Below, piece by piece: positions 24,836-33,487 of a stretch of DNA of 64,000 nt. Position 1 is the first letter of the stretch. Each line of letters begins with the position of its first letter. The stretch spans positions 1 through 64,000 of the forward strand of contig NZ_JABXKQ010000177.1 in assembly GCF_017114945.1 (NCBI RefSeq). The letters are read 5' to 3'. Position numbers and translations under genes: made by a program. The notes beneath the pieces were generated by a model. The model did no database searches, was not told where the DNA came from, and saw nothing but the letters and a program-made list of their open reading frames with translations. The DNA comes from Nostoc sp. JL34. GTDB taxonomy: Bacteria > Cyanobacteriota > Cyanobacteriia > Cyanobacteriales > Nostocaceae.

Positions 24836-25000
24836 ATGAAACAAACCCCTAGCTTCTACTTGTCTTACTCTGTTTATCAATTGCGACGCAGGGATAATTA
24901 CCTTTTTATAACTTACGTAAAAATAGGGAAAGCCCGATTTTTAGATAGGGAAAATACCGTGCGAGAAGCCGCCTTGCGTTTACATCAATTACCCCGATAG
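24836..25000 (+). CDS. possible small basic protein (54 aa)
   Basis: An open frame from ATG 24836 to TAG 25000 encodes 54 residues: a tyrosine-rich start (MKQTPSFYLSYSVYQLRRRD), then YLFITYVKIGKARFLDRE and a helical end (VREAALRLHQLPR). It is strongly basic. I do not recognise it. There is no clear Shine-Dalgarno. The composition looks protein-like, and the frame ends 89 bases before the DedA start. It could instead be the remnant of a longer gene. Confidence 0.35.
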   Translation: MKQTPSFYLSYSVYQLRRRDNYLFITYVKIGKARFLDRENTVREAALRLHQLPR

Positions 25001-25089
25001 GATGTGATTTTGCCTAAATGCTTGCTTTTAAAAAAGCTAAGGCTGAATTTAGTAACAAGACTAGTACAGCAATTTCAGGAATTGACTCA

Positions 25090-25713
25090 ATGCTTGAATG
25101 GATAACTAATACTATCAACTATTTTGGCCATTGGGGAATTGCCCTACTAATGTTCTTAGAGAACCTTTTTCCCCCCATTCCTTCAGAATTGATCATGCCA
25201 TTGGCTGGATTTACAGCAAGTCCATATCAGCCAGGAGGGGCAAAGCTGAATATCATTGGTGTGTTTTTCGCAGGACTTTTGGGTTCTGTATTAGGCGCAC
25301 TTATTTGGTATTATCCGGGTAAGTTTTTGGGCGAAACTCGTTTGAAAGCTTGGGCTGACAAGTATGGCAAATGGCTGGCTATATCTAGTAAAGATATCAC
25401 CAAGGCCAAAAAGTGGTTTGACCGCCAAGGTAGAAAAGCAGTATTAATTGGTCGCCTTGTACCTGGAATCCGTACCTTGATTTCTGTTCCCGCAGGTATT
25501 AGCAATATGCCCTTGCTACCATTTCTGTTTTACACTACCTTAGGTAGCGCTGCTTGGGTGGGCTTGCTAACATACTCAGGATACATATTGGGTAGTCAGT
25601 ATGAACTTGTGGACAAATACCTTGCTCCTGTATCCAAAATCGTACTTGGGGGTCTGGTTTTGGCATTTGTTTTCTGGATATTCAAGCGCCAGTTAAGACG
25701 TACTAGAAGATGA
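25090..25713 (+). CDS. DedA-family membrane protein (207 aa)
   Basis: DedA/VTT-family integral membrane protein. Recognised features are the re-entrant segment ENLFPPIPSELIMPLAGF near the N-terminus, FAGLLGSVLGALIWYYPGKFLG, and the R-x-x-PGIR motif GRLVPGIRTLISVPAG. Members are proposed undecaprenyl-phosphate or phospholipid flippases. I start at the ATG at 25090 (MLEWITNTINYFGHWG), preceded by AGGA about 10 bases away. An in-frame ATG at 25018 would add 24 residues with no membrane character. Ends ...FKRQLRRTRR, a positive cytoplasmic tail. Confidence 0.9.
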   Translation: MLEWITNTINYFGHWGIALLMFLENLFPPIPSELIMPLAGFTASPYQPGGAKLNIIGVFFAGLLGSVLGALIWYYPGKFLGETRLKAWADKYGKWLAISSKDITKAKKWFDRQGRKAVLIGRLVPGIRTLISVPAGISNMPLLPFLFYTTLGSAAWVGLLTYSGYILGSQYELVDKYLAPVSKIVLGGLVLAFVFWIFKRQLRRTRR

Positions 25714-25954
25714 AACACGGACGCTTTTGGTTTGAAAGCAGTGAAAGCAGGGGTTACATCTGGCCAAAATTCGCCTACACTATGCCAAATAATACTAGAT
25801 GTACGTTGGCAAAGCCCATCGGAGGTATCGCCGGAATTAATTTTTGGCGTATTTCTAGCTACACTTGACGCAACCTAGAATTTCTGGTTGCTCGCATTTT
25901 TGTAAGATGAGCATGACAACTTTTTACAGTTAAGTTTGTGAACTAGGAGCTTTC

Positions 25955-27112
25955 ATGACAGACCAACCTTCCGCCGCTACCCCAATCAATGCTGCTGCTA
26001 TACCCATGAATAGGCAGCCGTTAGCATCAACTCCCATCAATGCTGTTAATAATAATCCTCCCAAGCCAGCCGGTGTTCCGGGAAAAACCATTCTCAGTGT
26101 TGACTTAGGCAGAACTTCCACAAAAACTTGTGTGAGTCGCGAACCCGGCAATGTGGTGTTCGTGCCTGCTAACGTCAAGCAGATGTCAATAGAACAAGTC
26201 CGCGGTGGTGTTTTTGAAGCCAGGGCTACTGATCCCTTAATGGATTTGTGGCTGGAGTATCAAGGAAATGGATATGCTGTTGGTCAACTAGCAGCCGATT
26301 TTGGGGCGAATCTAGGAGTTGGCCAATCTAAGGTAGAGGCTGCACTAGTAAAAGTGTTAGCAAGTGCTGGCTACTTCAAACTCAGAGACGATATCTCAGT
26401 AGTACTGGGTCTGCCTTTTCTTTCCTTGGAGCAATTTGAAAAGGAAAAAGCACAGTTGATTAGCCAAGTAGGTGGCCCTCATGTGTTGAACTTCCGAGGC
26501 GAATCTGTGTCGCTGAACGTCAATAAGGTATGGGTAATGCCAGAAGGCTACGGTAGCCTGCTGTGGTCTGAAGCTCAACCGAAGAAAAGTCCTGGTAGCC
26601 CTGATTTTACAAAAATATCGGTGGCGATCGTCGATATTGGTCATCAAACCGTCGATCTTTTGATGGTAGATAACTTCCGTTTTGCCAGAGGTGCTTCTAA
26701 GAGCGAAGACTTCGGGATGAATAAGTTTTATGAATTGGTGTCTGCCGAAATTGAGGGAGCAGATAGTCAATCTCTAGCGCTGATTTCCGCTGTAAACAAA
26801 CCCAGAGGTGAACGCTTTTATCGTCCTAAAGGCGCTAGCAAGCCCACCAACCTAGATGATTTTCTTCCTAACCTTACGGAGATGTTTTCTCGCGAAATCT
26901 GTAGCCGTGTGCTAGCCTGGTTGCCAGAACGCGTCACTGATGTGATTCTTACTGGCGGCGGTGGTGAGTTCTTCTGGGACGACGTTCAACGTCTGCTCAA
27001 AGAAGCAAAGATTAATGCTCATTTAGCAGCACCTTCCCGTCAGGCGAATGCTTTGGGGCAGTATATTTATGGAGAGGCACAATTATCCTCCAATCGCGCT
27101 GCTAGGGCATAA
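25955..27112 (+). CDS. ParM/StbA-like actin-family ATPase, chromosomal (385 aa)
   Basis: Actin/Hsp70-fold signatures are in order: phosphate 1 VDLGRTSTKT (49-58), phosphate 2 IVDIGHQTVD (225-234) and adenosine motif ILTGGGGEFFW (331-341). A 43-residue Pro/Asn/Ala-rich leader precedes the fold. ParM proteins form filaments that push apart plasmid copies bound by an adaptor. The next gene starts 6 bases after the stop, as expected for a parMR-type pair. No plasmid genes are around it, so the target may be something other than a plasmid. Start is supported by AGGAG upstream of ATG 25955. Confidence 0.85.
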   Translation: MTDQPSAATPINAAAIPMNRQPLASTPINAVNNNPPKPAGVPGKTILSVDLGRTSTKTCVSREPGNVVFVPANVKQMSIEQVRGGVFEARATDPLMDLWLEYQGNGYAVGQLAADFGANLGVGQSKVEAALVKVLASAGYFKLRDDISVVLGLPFLSLEQFEKEKAQLISQVGGPHVLNFRGESVSLNVNKVWVMPEGYGSLLWSEAQPKKSPGSPDFTKISVAIVDIGHQTVDLLMVDNFRFARGASKSEDFGMNKFYELVSAEIEGADSQSLALISAVNKPRGERFYRPKGASKPTNLDDFLPNLTEMFSREICSRVLAWLPERVTDVILTGGGGEFFWDDVQRLLKEAKINAHLAAPSRQANALGQYIYGEAQLSSNRAARA

Positions 27113-27117
27113 AGCTG

Positions 27118-27597
27118 ATGTTCCAATGGTCAAAAAAGGTAGTTAAATCCGTCACGTTCAACCCAGAGCTTGCTGATGAAAGCTTGTTAGCGCAAGTAGA
27201 AAGTTATTTGGAAAAACAACCAGACAAGACTTTCAGCGACCTCTGTAAAGAAGCCTTATGGCAATCTTTATGTGTACCGGAACCTGTACAACCTGCTCCA
27301 CAAACAGCAGTAACAACACCGATTGATCAACAAATCGGTGAACTGCAACGTCAAGTGGCTGGACTTGAGGAACGTTTTTTTGCCAAGGGATCTAATCGTT
27401 TGGAGGCGATGGAACATCATCTACTGCAACTTTCTCAACAAGTCGCACAACTGGCGCTCATAGTCAATGATCGATCATTCATTCCGTCTCCAACTCAATT
27501 AGAAGTAGTAAATAATACTTCTTATACTGTTGCTACCCCTCCTCAAGAGGTTGACCCCGTAATCAGTCGCCTTAGTCAGTTTCTCGATGATTTTTAA
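27118..27597 (+). CDS. small partner of the ParM-like protein, ParR-like adaptor candidate (159 aa)
   Basis: It follows the actin-like gene after 5 untranslated bases. The N-terminal 50 residues (VKSVTFNPELADESLLAQVESYL...TFSDLCKEALWQSL) resemble a ribbon-helix-helix: a basic strand with SVTF, then two helices. A Pro/Thr linker follows, then a coiled coil (about 70-120; IGELQRQVAGLEERF, LEAMEHHLLQLSQQVAQL). The end is ISRLSQFLDDF, a conserved-looking short motif that might contact the filament, as the ParR C-terminus does. The ParR role is inferred from fold and position. Confidence 0.7.
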   Translation: MFQWSKKVVKSVTFNPELADESLLAQVESYLEKQPDKTFSDLCKEALWQSLCVPEPVQPAPQTAVTTPIDQQIGELQRQVAGLEERFFAKGSNRLEAMEHHLLQLSQQVAQLALIVNDRSFIPSPTQLEVVNNTSYTVATPPQEVDPVISRLSQFLDDF

Positions 27598-28036
27598 GGA
27601 AAAATCATGTTTGTGAGCAGTTTTTGCTCATGTTAACAATCCTTAATAGTATTCACTATTAAGGATTATTAATGTTTATTGATATTTTTTAGAAGTGGAA
27701 TTTCTGGCGCGAAGCGCCTTTGAGTCTTTGCAACTAATTAAGTTTGGTAAAAAAGCGATCGCGCATAGAGATTTCGCGGTGATTAAAATTATTGTAGCTG
27801 GGCGATCGCTCTTATTAGGGAACTCCAAGAAATAAATTATTCAATTTTGTGGGTCGGCGTCTCGCCCGCCCTACAATAGTTAATTGGATATTTTTTATGT
27901 GGAAGTCCCTTACCAAGCAGATTTTACTCAACACTGACTATGAGTAATAACCTCAAAATAACTTTACATTCCCTACATAATGTATGATTTTCTCAGAACT
28001 AGGGACAGTATATTGAATTAGTAAGAGGGTTTATCT
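27598..28036. other. intergenic gap with hairpins and dispersed repeats
   Basis: Contains the terminator-like hairpins below, two HIP1 sites and the dispersed word GTGGGTCGGCGTCTCGCCCG at about 27850. No gene is seen. Confidence 0.5.
27615..27668 (+). terminator. two stem-loops after the parM/R pair
   Basis: TGAGCA/TGCTCA (27615-27631) is followed by a 13-bp perfect stem AATCCTTAATAGT/ACTATTAAGGATT with loop ATTC (27639-27668). The second lacks a T-run, so it may be a processing or dispersed element rather than a simple terminator. Confidence 0.55.
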
Positions 28037-28836
28037 GTGGATAATCTAGAGCAGTGTTATCAGGTTTTAGATGTTTCATCTGATGCTTCTGTTGATGAGA
28101 TTAAGCAAGCTTACAAAGATTTATTTCAAGTTTGGCATCCAGATCGTTATGCTCATAATCCTCGCTTACAAAGAAAAGCTGAAGCTGAGTTGAAAGCAAT
28201 TAATTCAGCATACGAAATAATAATGGAGTCTTTAGCTTCTGGTCATAATGTCAGAAAAACAACTATAGGAATCATATTTGATTTCTGAAAAAAGGTTGGA
28301 AACAACCGTTCTCAGTTATTGATATTGATGTTAATCAAAATCTTCTGCGTACTAAAAGGTCTGCTCTTGGAAAATCATATCTTGAAGTCTGGCAACTTGA
28401 CACAGGTGAATTAATTAATGTTAAACATTTAAACTGCGAGATAAGCGACTCATCTGTATTAACGTCATATAACAAGTCATATAAAATAAGTCCAGATAGC
28501 AAATTACTTGTTAACCTTCAGCAGAGTAGTGATAGTGACTATTTTATTATTCAAGTATGCGACCTAACTAATGGCGAACGTGTTCATACTTTATCTAAAA
28601 TAGCTAAGTATCTAAATGTAGAATTCAGTCCTGATAGCAAAATTCTTGCTATTGGCAATAGGAATAGTTGGAATAAGACGATTGAGCTATATAATTTGGA
28701 AACAGGAAAAATTGACCAGTCTTTTATTGATGTTACGAACTCGATTGCATTGAATAAAACTCTTACTTTCACTCCTGATGGTCGATTTTTACTCACTGGA
28801 AGTGATAATGGTATGAGGATTTGGCGGATACGTTAG
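28037..28836 (+). pseudogene. J-domain/WD40 fusion gene split by a one-base frameshift
   Basis: The first part (GTG 28037 to TGA 28288, 83 aa) is a J-domain: helix II EIKQAYKDLFQVW, HPD at 34-36, helix III. Such domains stimulate DnaK ATPase. Immediately after, another frame is open from 28282 to TAG 28836 (184 codons). It has no ATG start and encodes WD40-like blades: VEFSPDSKILAIGN...IELYNLETG and LTFTPDGRFLLTGSDNGMRIW. Adding one T to the run at 28282-28284 (GATTTCTG to GATTTTCTG) joins both into one protein of about 267 residues. So this is a recent one-base deletion, a sequence error or, less likely, programmed slippage. A functional J-domain-only protein remains possible. Confidence 0.75.
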
Positions 28837-28974
28837 GTACTCGAATCCAAAAATTCGCTCACTTTTGTGTTGAAACAGCCGAATATTATTAGTACATATT
28901 TTTACTAGATTCTTTTTTTACTCTGCACACTGTATAAATGCTAGAATCCTCAAGTAGACAGTTAGGATACCTAG

Positions 28975-30411
28975 ATGCCAGTTGTAGCTAACTCAATCAA
29001 GTTTGGTACAGACGGCTGGCGGGGCGTTATCGGTGACGAGTTCACCTTTGAACGTCTAGCCCTGGTCGCGCCAGTTGCCGCAAAAGTATTATATGATACG
29101 TATTTTTCTATAGTTGGTAGCCGAACAATAATTGTCGGTTACGATCGCCGATTCATGGCTGAAGACTTTGCTCGTGCTGTTGCCGATACTGTCAGTGCTG
29201 TGGGATTTGATGTGCTACTGAGCGAGAGCTATGCCCCAACCCCAGCTTATAGCTGGGCGGCAAAAGAACTCAATGCTTTAGGGGCACTAGTAATTACAGC
29301 CAGCCATAATCCTGGTAAATATTTGGGTTTAAAAGTCAAGGGTTATTTTGGTGGATCAGTACCGCCAGAAGTCACCAAAGAGATAGAAGATCAGTTGTCG
29401 GTGGGAGTACCATTAGCAGCTACCCCAGGTAAGCAAGAGAAATTCGATCCTTGGCCCAGTTATACCCAAGCGCTAGAAGGTAAAGTTGATATTGCCAAAC
29501 TTCGAGAAGCGATCGCATCTGGTAAATTGACGTTATTTGCTGATGTCATGCATGGCGCTGCTGCTGGCGGATTGGCGAGATTACTAGGCAATCAAGTCAA
29601 AGAAATCAACAGTGATCGCGATCCCCTATTTGGTGGCGGTGCACCGGAACCCTTACCTAAATACCTTTCAAAGCTATTTGAAGTCATCAAGACTCACCGA
29701 GAAACCGATAAATCAGGTTTAACGGTGGGGTTGGTATTTGATGGAGACTGCGATCGCATTGCAGCAGTAGATGGAGAAGCCAACTTCCTAAGTTCCCAAG
29801 TCTTAATCCCGATATTAATTGACCATTTAACCCTGCGGCGCGGTTTTACTGGAGAAATAGTCAAAACTGTTAGTGGTTCCGACTTGATGCCCCTTGTAGC
29901 AGCACTACATAACCTCTCAGTCTTTGAAACAGCAGTTGGTTATAAATATATTGCTGACAGAATGTTAGCAGCAAAAGTGTTACTGGGTGGCGAAGAGTCG
30001 GGAGGAATTGGCTATGGTAGCCATATTCCTGAACGTGATGCCCTACTGTCAGCATTGTACGTCCTAGAGGCGATCGTCGAATCTGGTTTGGATTTAGGTG
30101 AATATTATCGCTACTTGCAGAAAAAAACAGGGTTTACCTCAGCTTACGATCGCATTGATTTACCCTTAGCAAGTATGGAAGTGCGATCGCGTCTTTTACA
30201 ACAACTGCAAACCCAACCCTTAACAGAAATCGCAGGTAAGGCAGTGATTGATTGTCAAACAATTGACGGCTACAAGTACCGCCTTGCAGATAAAAGCTGG
30301 TTAATGATTAGATTTAGCGGGACTGAACCAGTTTTACGCCTCTACTGCGAAGCCCCGACAATTGAGCAAGTGCATCAAACTCTTGCTTGGGCGAAACAGT
30401 GGGCGGAGTAA
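28975..30411 (+). CDS. phosphoglucomutase/phosphomannomutase family protein (478 aa)
   Basis: Alpha-D-phosphohexomutase: phosphoserine loop TASHNP (Ser110) at 108-113, metal loop DGDCDR at 256-261, sugar-binding GGEESGG at 338-344 and phosphate-binding RFSGTEP at 446-452. All four active-site loops are intact. The N-terminus (IKFGTDGWRGVIGDEFT) is of the cyanobacterial PGM/PMM type. Whether it acts on glucose-, mannose- or glucosamine-phosphate cannot be decided from sequence alone. Confidence 0.93.
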   Translation: MPVVANSIKFGTDGWRGVIGDEFTFERLALVAPVAAKVLYDTYFSIVGSRTIIVGYDRRFMAEDFARAVADTVSAVGFDVLLSESYAPTPAYSWAAKELNALGALVITASHNPGKYLGLKVKGYFGGSVPPEVTKEIEDQLSVGVPLAATPGKQEKFDPWPSYTQALEGKVDIAKLREAIASGKLTLFADVMHGAAAGGLARLLGNQVKEINSDRDPLFGGGAPEPLPKYLSKLFEVIKTHRETDKSGLTVGLVFDGDCDRIAAVDGEANFLSSQVLIPILIDHLTLRRGFTGEIVKTVSGSDLMPLVAALHNLSVFETAVGYKYIADRMLAAKVLLGGEESGGIGYGSHIPERDALLSALYVLEAIVESGLDLGEYYRYLQKKTGFTSAYDRIDLPLASMEVRSRLLQQLQTQPLTEIAGKAVIDCQTIDGYKYRLADKSWLMIRFSGTEPVLRLYCEAPTIEQVHQTLAWAKQWAE

Positions 30412-30420
30412 AATTCATTA

Positions 30421-30507
30421 TTAGTCATTAGTCATTTGTCCTTTGTCCTTTGTCCTTGGTAAATAACTAATGACTAATAACCAATGACCAATGACTAATG
30501 ACCAATG
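30421..30507. repeat. STRR cluster of opposing heptamers overlapping the RdgB start codon
   Basis: TTAGTCA x2 and TTTGTCC x3 (30421-30455) face ACTAATG/ACCAATG-type heptamers x6 (30466-30507). The two halves are near-complementary and could form a long hairpin. The last heptamer contributes the ATG of the next gene. Confidence 0.85.
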
Positions 30508-31083
30508 ACCAAATTACTCGTAGTAGCGACAGGAAATCCAGGTAAGTTGCGGGAAATGCAGGCTTACCTGGAAAATTCTGGTTGGGAATTAACCCTCAAA
30601 CCGGAAGAATTGGAAATTGAAGAGACTGGTGAAACTTTTGCCGCTAACGCTTGTCTGAAAGCGTCACAAATTGCTAAAGCTACGGGAAACTGGGCAATTG
30701 CTGATGATTCGGGCTTGCAAGTAGATGCCCTAAATGGCGCACCAGGGGTGTATTCTGCACGTTACGCCAAAACGGACTCAGAACGGATTGCTAGGATATT
30801 GAGCGAATTAGGCAATGAGGTAAATCGGCAAGCTCAGTTTGTTTGTGCAGTAGCGATCGCTCGTCCTGATGGTGCGATCGTATTACAATCTGAAGGTGTT
30901 TGTCGTGGCGAAATTCTCCACGCACCTCGTGGTGATAGTGGTTTCGGCTACGACCCAATTTTTTATGTGCAAGAGTTGCAATTGACCTTTGCTGAGATGA
31001 CACGGGAGTTGAAGGGATCAATTAGCCATCGAGGCAAGGCTTTTACAGCTTTACTTCCGCAGTTGGAGAGAGTTAAGAGTTAG
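30505..31083 (+). CDS. RdgB/HAM1 family non-canonical purine NTP pyrophosphatase (192 aa)
   Basis: Removes deaminated purine nucleotides (dITP, XTP) from the pool. Family motifs are ATGNPGKLREM near the start, ADDSGLQVDALNGAPGVYSARYA (the DDSGL acidic metal site and the SARY box) and GFGYDPIFYV. Length is normal. The start ATG is embedded in an STRR heptamer, and no Shine-Dalgarno is visible, so translation may depend on the repeat's fold. Confidence 0.93.
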   Translation: MTKLLVVATGNPGKLREMQAYLENSGWELTLKPEELEIEETGETFAANACLKASQIAKATGNWAIADDSGLQVDALNGAPGVYSARYAKTDSERIARILSELGNEVNRQAQFVCAVAIARPDGAIVLQSEGVCRGEILHAPRGDSGFGYDPIFYVQELQLTFAEMTRELKGSISHRGKAFTALLPQLERVKS

Positions 31084-31086
31084 GGG

Positions 31087-31106
31087 AGACGCGATTAATC
31101 GCGTCT
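31087..31106. repeat. 20-bp perfect palindrome
   Basis: AGACGCGATTAATCGCGTCT lies between converging rdgB-type and glnB genes. It is a common dispersed word in cyanobacteria and could act as a bidirectional terminator. Confidence 0.7.
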
Positions 31107-31191
31107 GTACAAGAGTTAGGATTTATGAATTCTGCTAAATTTTCTTCATTAGTCCTGACTCACAACTCATAACTCTTAACTCATAACTTTT

Positions 31192-31530
31192 TTAAACTGC
31201 CTCTGTGTTCTTTTCGCCGGTGCGAATCCGAATCACTTGCTCAACAGGCGAGATGAAAATTTTACCATCGCCGATTTCACCAGTGCGGGCAGCAGCAATA
31301 ATTTTGTCTACCACCATATCAACTTGATTGTCGTCAACTACGATTTCCACTTTGAGTTTTTGGAGAAACTCAACGGTGTACTCAGAACCGCGATACCGTT
31401 CAGTTTGACCTTTCTGCCGTCCGAACCCCCGAACTTCAGAAACAGTCATGCCAACAATACCAGCGTTGACCAAGGCAATTTTTACCTCATCTAGCTTAAA
31501 TGGGCGGATAATAGCTTCTACTTTTTTCAT
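31192..31530 (-). CDS. glnB: nitrogen regulatory protein PII (112 aa)
   Basis: Signal protein for 2-oxoglutarate and ATP/ADP that controls NAGK, PipX and nitrogen transport in cyanobacteria. T-loop RYRGSEYTVEF has Ser49 (phosphorylated in some cyanobacteria) and Tyr51. The C-terminus GDGKIFISPVEQVIRIRTGE is the PII signature region. Length is exact. AGGAG lies about 8 bases before the ATG. Confidence 0.97.
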   Translation of the reverse strand: MKKVEAIIRPFKLDEVKIALVNAGIVGMTVSEVRGFGRQKGQTERYRGSEYTVEFLQKLKVEIVVDDNQVDMVVDKIIAAARTGEIGDGKIFISPVEQVIRIRTGEKNTEAV

Positions 31531-31887
31531 CTTCTTGACTCCTGACTTCTACTAGCTTCGTTTATATATCTAACCAGATCCGCTGTCTGAAGCTGTAACT
31601 AGCAGTGCTTTTCCTAAAACATATGTAATAATTACCACTTTTTTAAAGTGTAGATGCTTTGCTTGAGGGTTTGGGACATGAGAACCAGCAAGGATTTATT
31701 AATTAGATAAGCTTTGAGGTTCTAACATAAAGAAGTTGCTGTTAATTTAGCATTTTATGTAGCTTTTATAACCTAAAAATAGATAAACTTCGCCATTTAG
31801 CAGATTTGTTCGGATATTTAGAAAGTGATTACAGACAAATTGCACGGTAGCCTGAAAGACTGTTGCTGCTGACTGTGGGAGTGTCAA
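31531..31887. other. upstream region of glnB
   Basis: Holds the glnB promoter on the minus strand. An A/T-rich TATATA stretch lies about 45 bases from the ATG. A GTAATAATTAC palindrome is at 31625-31635, but its spacing (GTA-N5-TAC) is not the canonical NtcA site (GTA-N8-TAC). No gene is seen. Confidence 0.5.
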
Positions 31888-32520
31888 CTAACGTTTCTGA
31901 TGTTCAAACAAGGGACGCACAACAAAATATCCCGCACTAAAGGCAGTAAGCATGATTAACAAGATGGTGATAATTAACCACCAGCCACTAACTCCCTTCA
32001 CATCTGGCTCAGTAGTGGAATAATAACTTACTTGTTGCTCTTCTATAAAAACTGGTTCTGGTATCGGGAAATTCATTTCCATTACAGATGTAGAAAAGTC
32101 TTGGCGGCGGCTTTTTTCGGGTGGCGCTTTAGGTACAACTGGTGAACGCGAACGAGAAATCTGCTGACGTGGACGCGCTTGTGTTGCTGGCTGTTTGACG
32201 GCGACGTTAAAAGTTTCGCCAGCTTGCGTAGCTTGATAAGAACTAGGTGTAGCATGGGAATCCACAAAATTTTGCAAACGAGAAAAAGACTCAACCACTT
32301 TAGTAATTTCTTGGCGTAATAGTTGATTTTCTTGTGCTAGTTGCTGATTTTGGCTGGTGAGTGCATTTAGCCTCGCTTGTGCCGCTTGTAACTCTGTTGA
32401 CAATTCCCTGTATACAGATAGTGGTACAGAGGGAGGGTAGGCTTGAGTAGTCGAAGTTGGCGAATTTCTGTGAACAGAACCTATGGTTGTTCGCATCGGG
32501 GGCTTGGTATTAAAAATCAA
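31888..32520 (-). CDS. membrane-anchored coiled-coil protein of unknown function (210 aa)
   Basis: Three parts are visible. Residues about 35-90 form a coiled coil (VYRELSTELQAAQARLNALTS...). Residues 95-150 are basic and low in complexity (RPRQQISRSRSPVVPKAPP). A single membrane segment near the C-terminus (WWLIITILLIMLTAFSAGYF) is followed by a short positively charged tail. It could be a tail-anchored protein. An alternative start at Met9 (32496) is possible. Family not recognised. Confidence 0.75.
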   Translation of the reverse strand: MIFNTKPPMRTTIGSVHRNSPTSTTQAYPPSVPLSVYRELSTELQAAQARLNALTSQNQQLAQENQLLRQEITKVVESFSRLQNFVDSHATPSSYQATQAGETFNVAVKQPATQARPRQQISRSRSPVVPKAPPEKSRRQDFSTSVMEMNFPIPEPVFIEEQQVSYYSTTEPDVKGVSGWWLIITILLIMLTAFSAGYFVVRPLFEHQKR

Positions 32521-32619
32521 GGTAATTAGATCGTACAGAGATGCTAACAGAGATAGTCACCCCTGAAACTATGCCCAAGAATAATAGAAAAATGTCGAAA
32601 GGGCAAAGAATTTATTATT

Positions 32620-32640
32620 GGGGATTGGGGATTGGGTATT
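32620..32640. repeat. STRR: GGGGATT/GGGTATT
   Basis: GGGGATT x2 and GGGTATT in tandem lie just past the thiD stop. Confidence 0.85.
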
Positions 32641-32653
32641 AAGAAAACTTTTT

Positions 32654-33487
32654 TTAGTCCCTAGTCCCCAGTCCCCACAATGGGAAGAAGTGTCCTACAG
32701 GGCCTTGCCCTTTGCCAATATCTAGGGCGTAAGTGAGTGCAGTAGTCACATACTCTTTTGCCTGTTGCACTGCCTGCCACAAGTCTTTTCCTTTAGCCAG
32801 ATTAGCAGCGATCGCAGCCGATAGTGTACAACCAGTACCGTGGGTATTTTTTGTCTCTACCTGCTGGCAAGTCAAAACTTCCAATTTGTCCCCATCAAAC
32901 CAGATATCAACGCCACGCAAATCTCCCTGCATACCTCCGCCCTTGACTAAAACAGCCTTCGTCTTTAAAGTCTTGTGAATAGTTTCAGCAGCGGCTTGCA
33001 TATCTTCCAAGGAATTGATTTGTAAGCCGCTCAAAATCTGGGCTTCATAGCGATTGGGCGTCACTATAATCGCCTTGGGAATCAGAGTATGGCGCAGAGT
33101 CTTTACAGCATCATCATCAATCAATTGTGCTCCTGTACGTGACACCATTACTGGATCAACTACTAGATTATTGATTTGTAAAGTTTCCACCTGCTGGGCA
33201 ACAGCAAAGATAATTTCCTGATTGAGCAACATTCCCGTTTTGGCAGCTTGTACGCCAATATCCTCAACTACTGCCTGAATTTGCGCCACGACAGCCTCTC
33301 TTGGCATGGCATCAACCCTCCTCACTCCTAGAGTATTTTGTGCCGTGACGCAGGTTATAGCACTAGTACCGTGGACACAGTGAAAAGCAAAGGTGCGTAA
33401 ATCAGCTTGAATTCCTGCACCGCCACCACTATCTGAACCAGCAATGGTTAAAGCAACAGGTATTCTGGAGTTTTTTTCAGTGTTCAT
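32654..33487 (-). CDS. thiD: hydroxymethylpyrimidine kinase / phosphomethylpyrimidine kinase (277 aa)
   Basis: Phosphorylates HMP and HMP-P in thiamine synthesis. The substrate loop GSDSGGGAGIQAD is at 17-29. The anion-hole motif GTGCTLS is in NTHGTGCTLSAAIA near residue 220. DPVMVSRTGAQL matches the family. Full length. No TPP riboswitch was recognised upstream. Confidence 0.95.
   Translation of the reverse strand: MNTEKNSRIPVALTIAGSDSGGGAGIQADLRTFAFHCVHGTSAITCVTAQNTLGVRRVDAMPREAVVAQIQAVVEDIGVQAAKTGMLLNQEIIFAVAQQVETLQINNLVVDPVMVSRTGAQLIDDDAVKTLRHTLIPKAIIVTPNRYEAQILSGLQINSLEDMQAAAETIHKTLKTKAVLVKGGGMQGDLRGVDIWFDGDKLEVLTCQQVETKNTHGTGCTLSAAIAANLAKGKDLWQAVQQAKEYVTTALTYALDIGKGQGPVGHFFPLWGLGTRD

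Noticed and set aside
31625..31635. GTAATAATTAC as an NtcA site for glnB
   Set aside because: The spacing is GTA-N5-TAC rather than GTA-N8-TAC.
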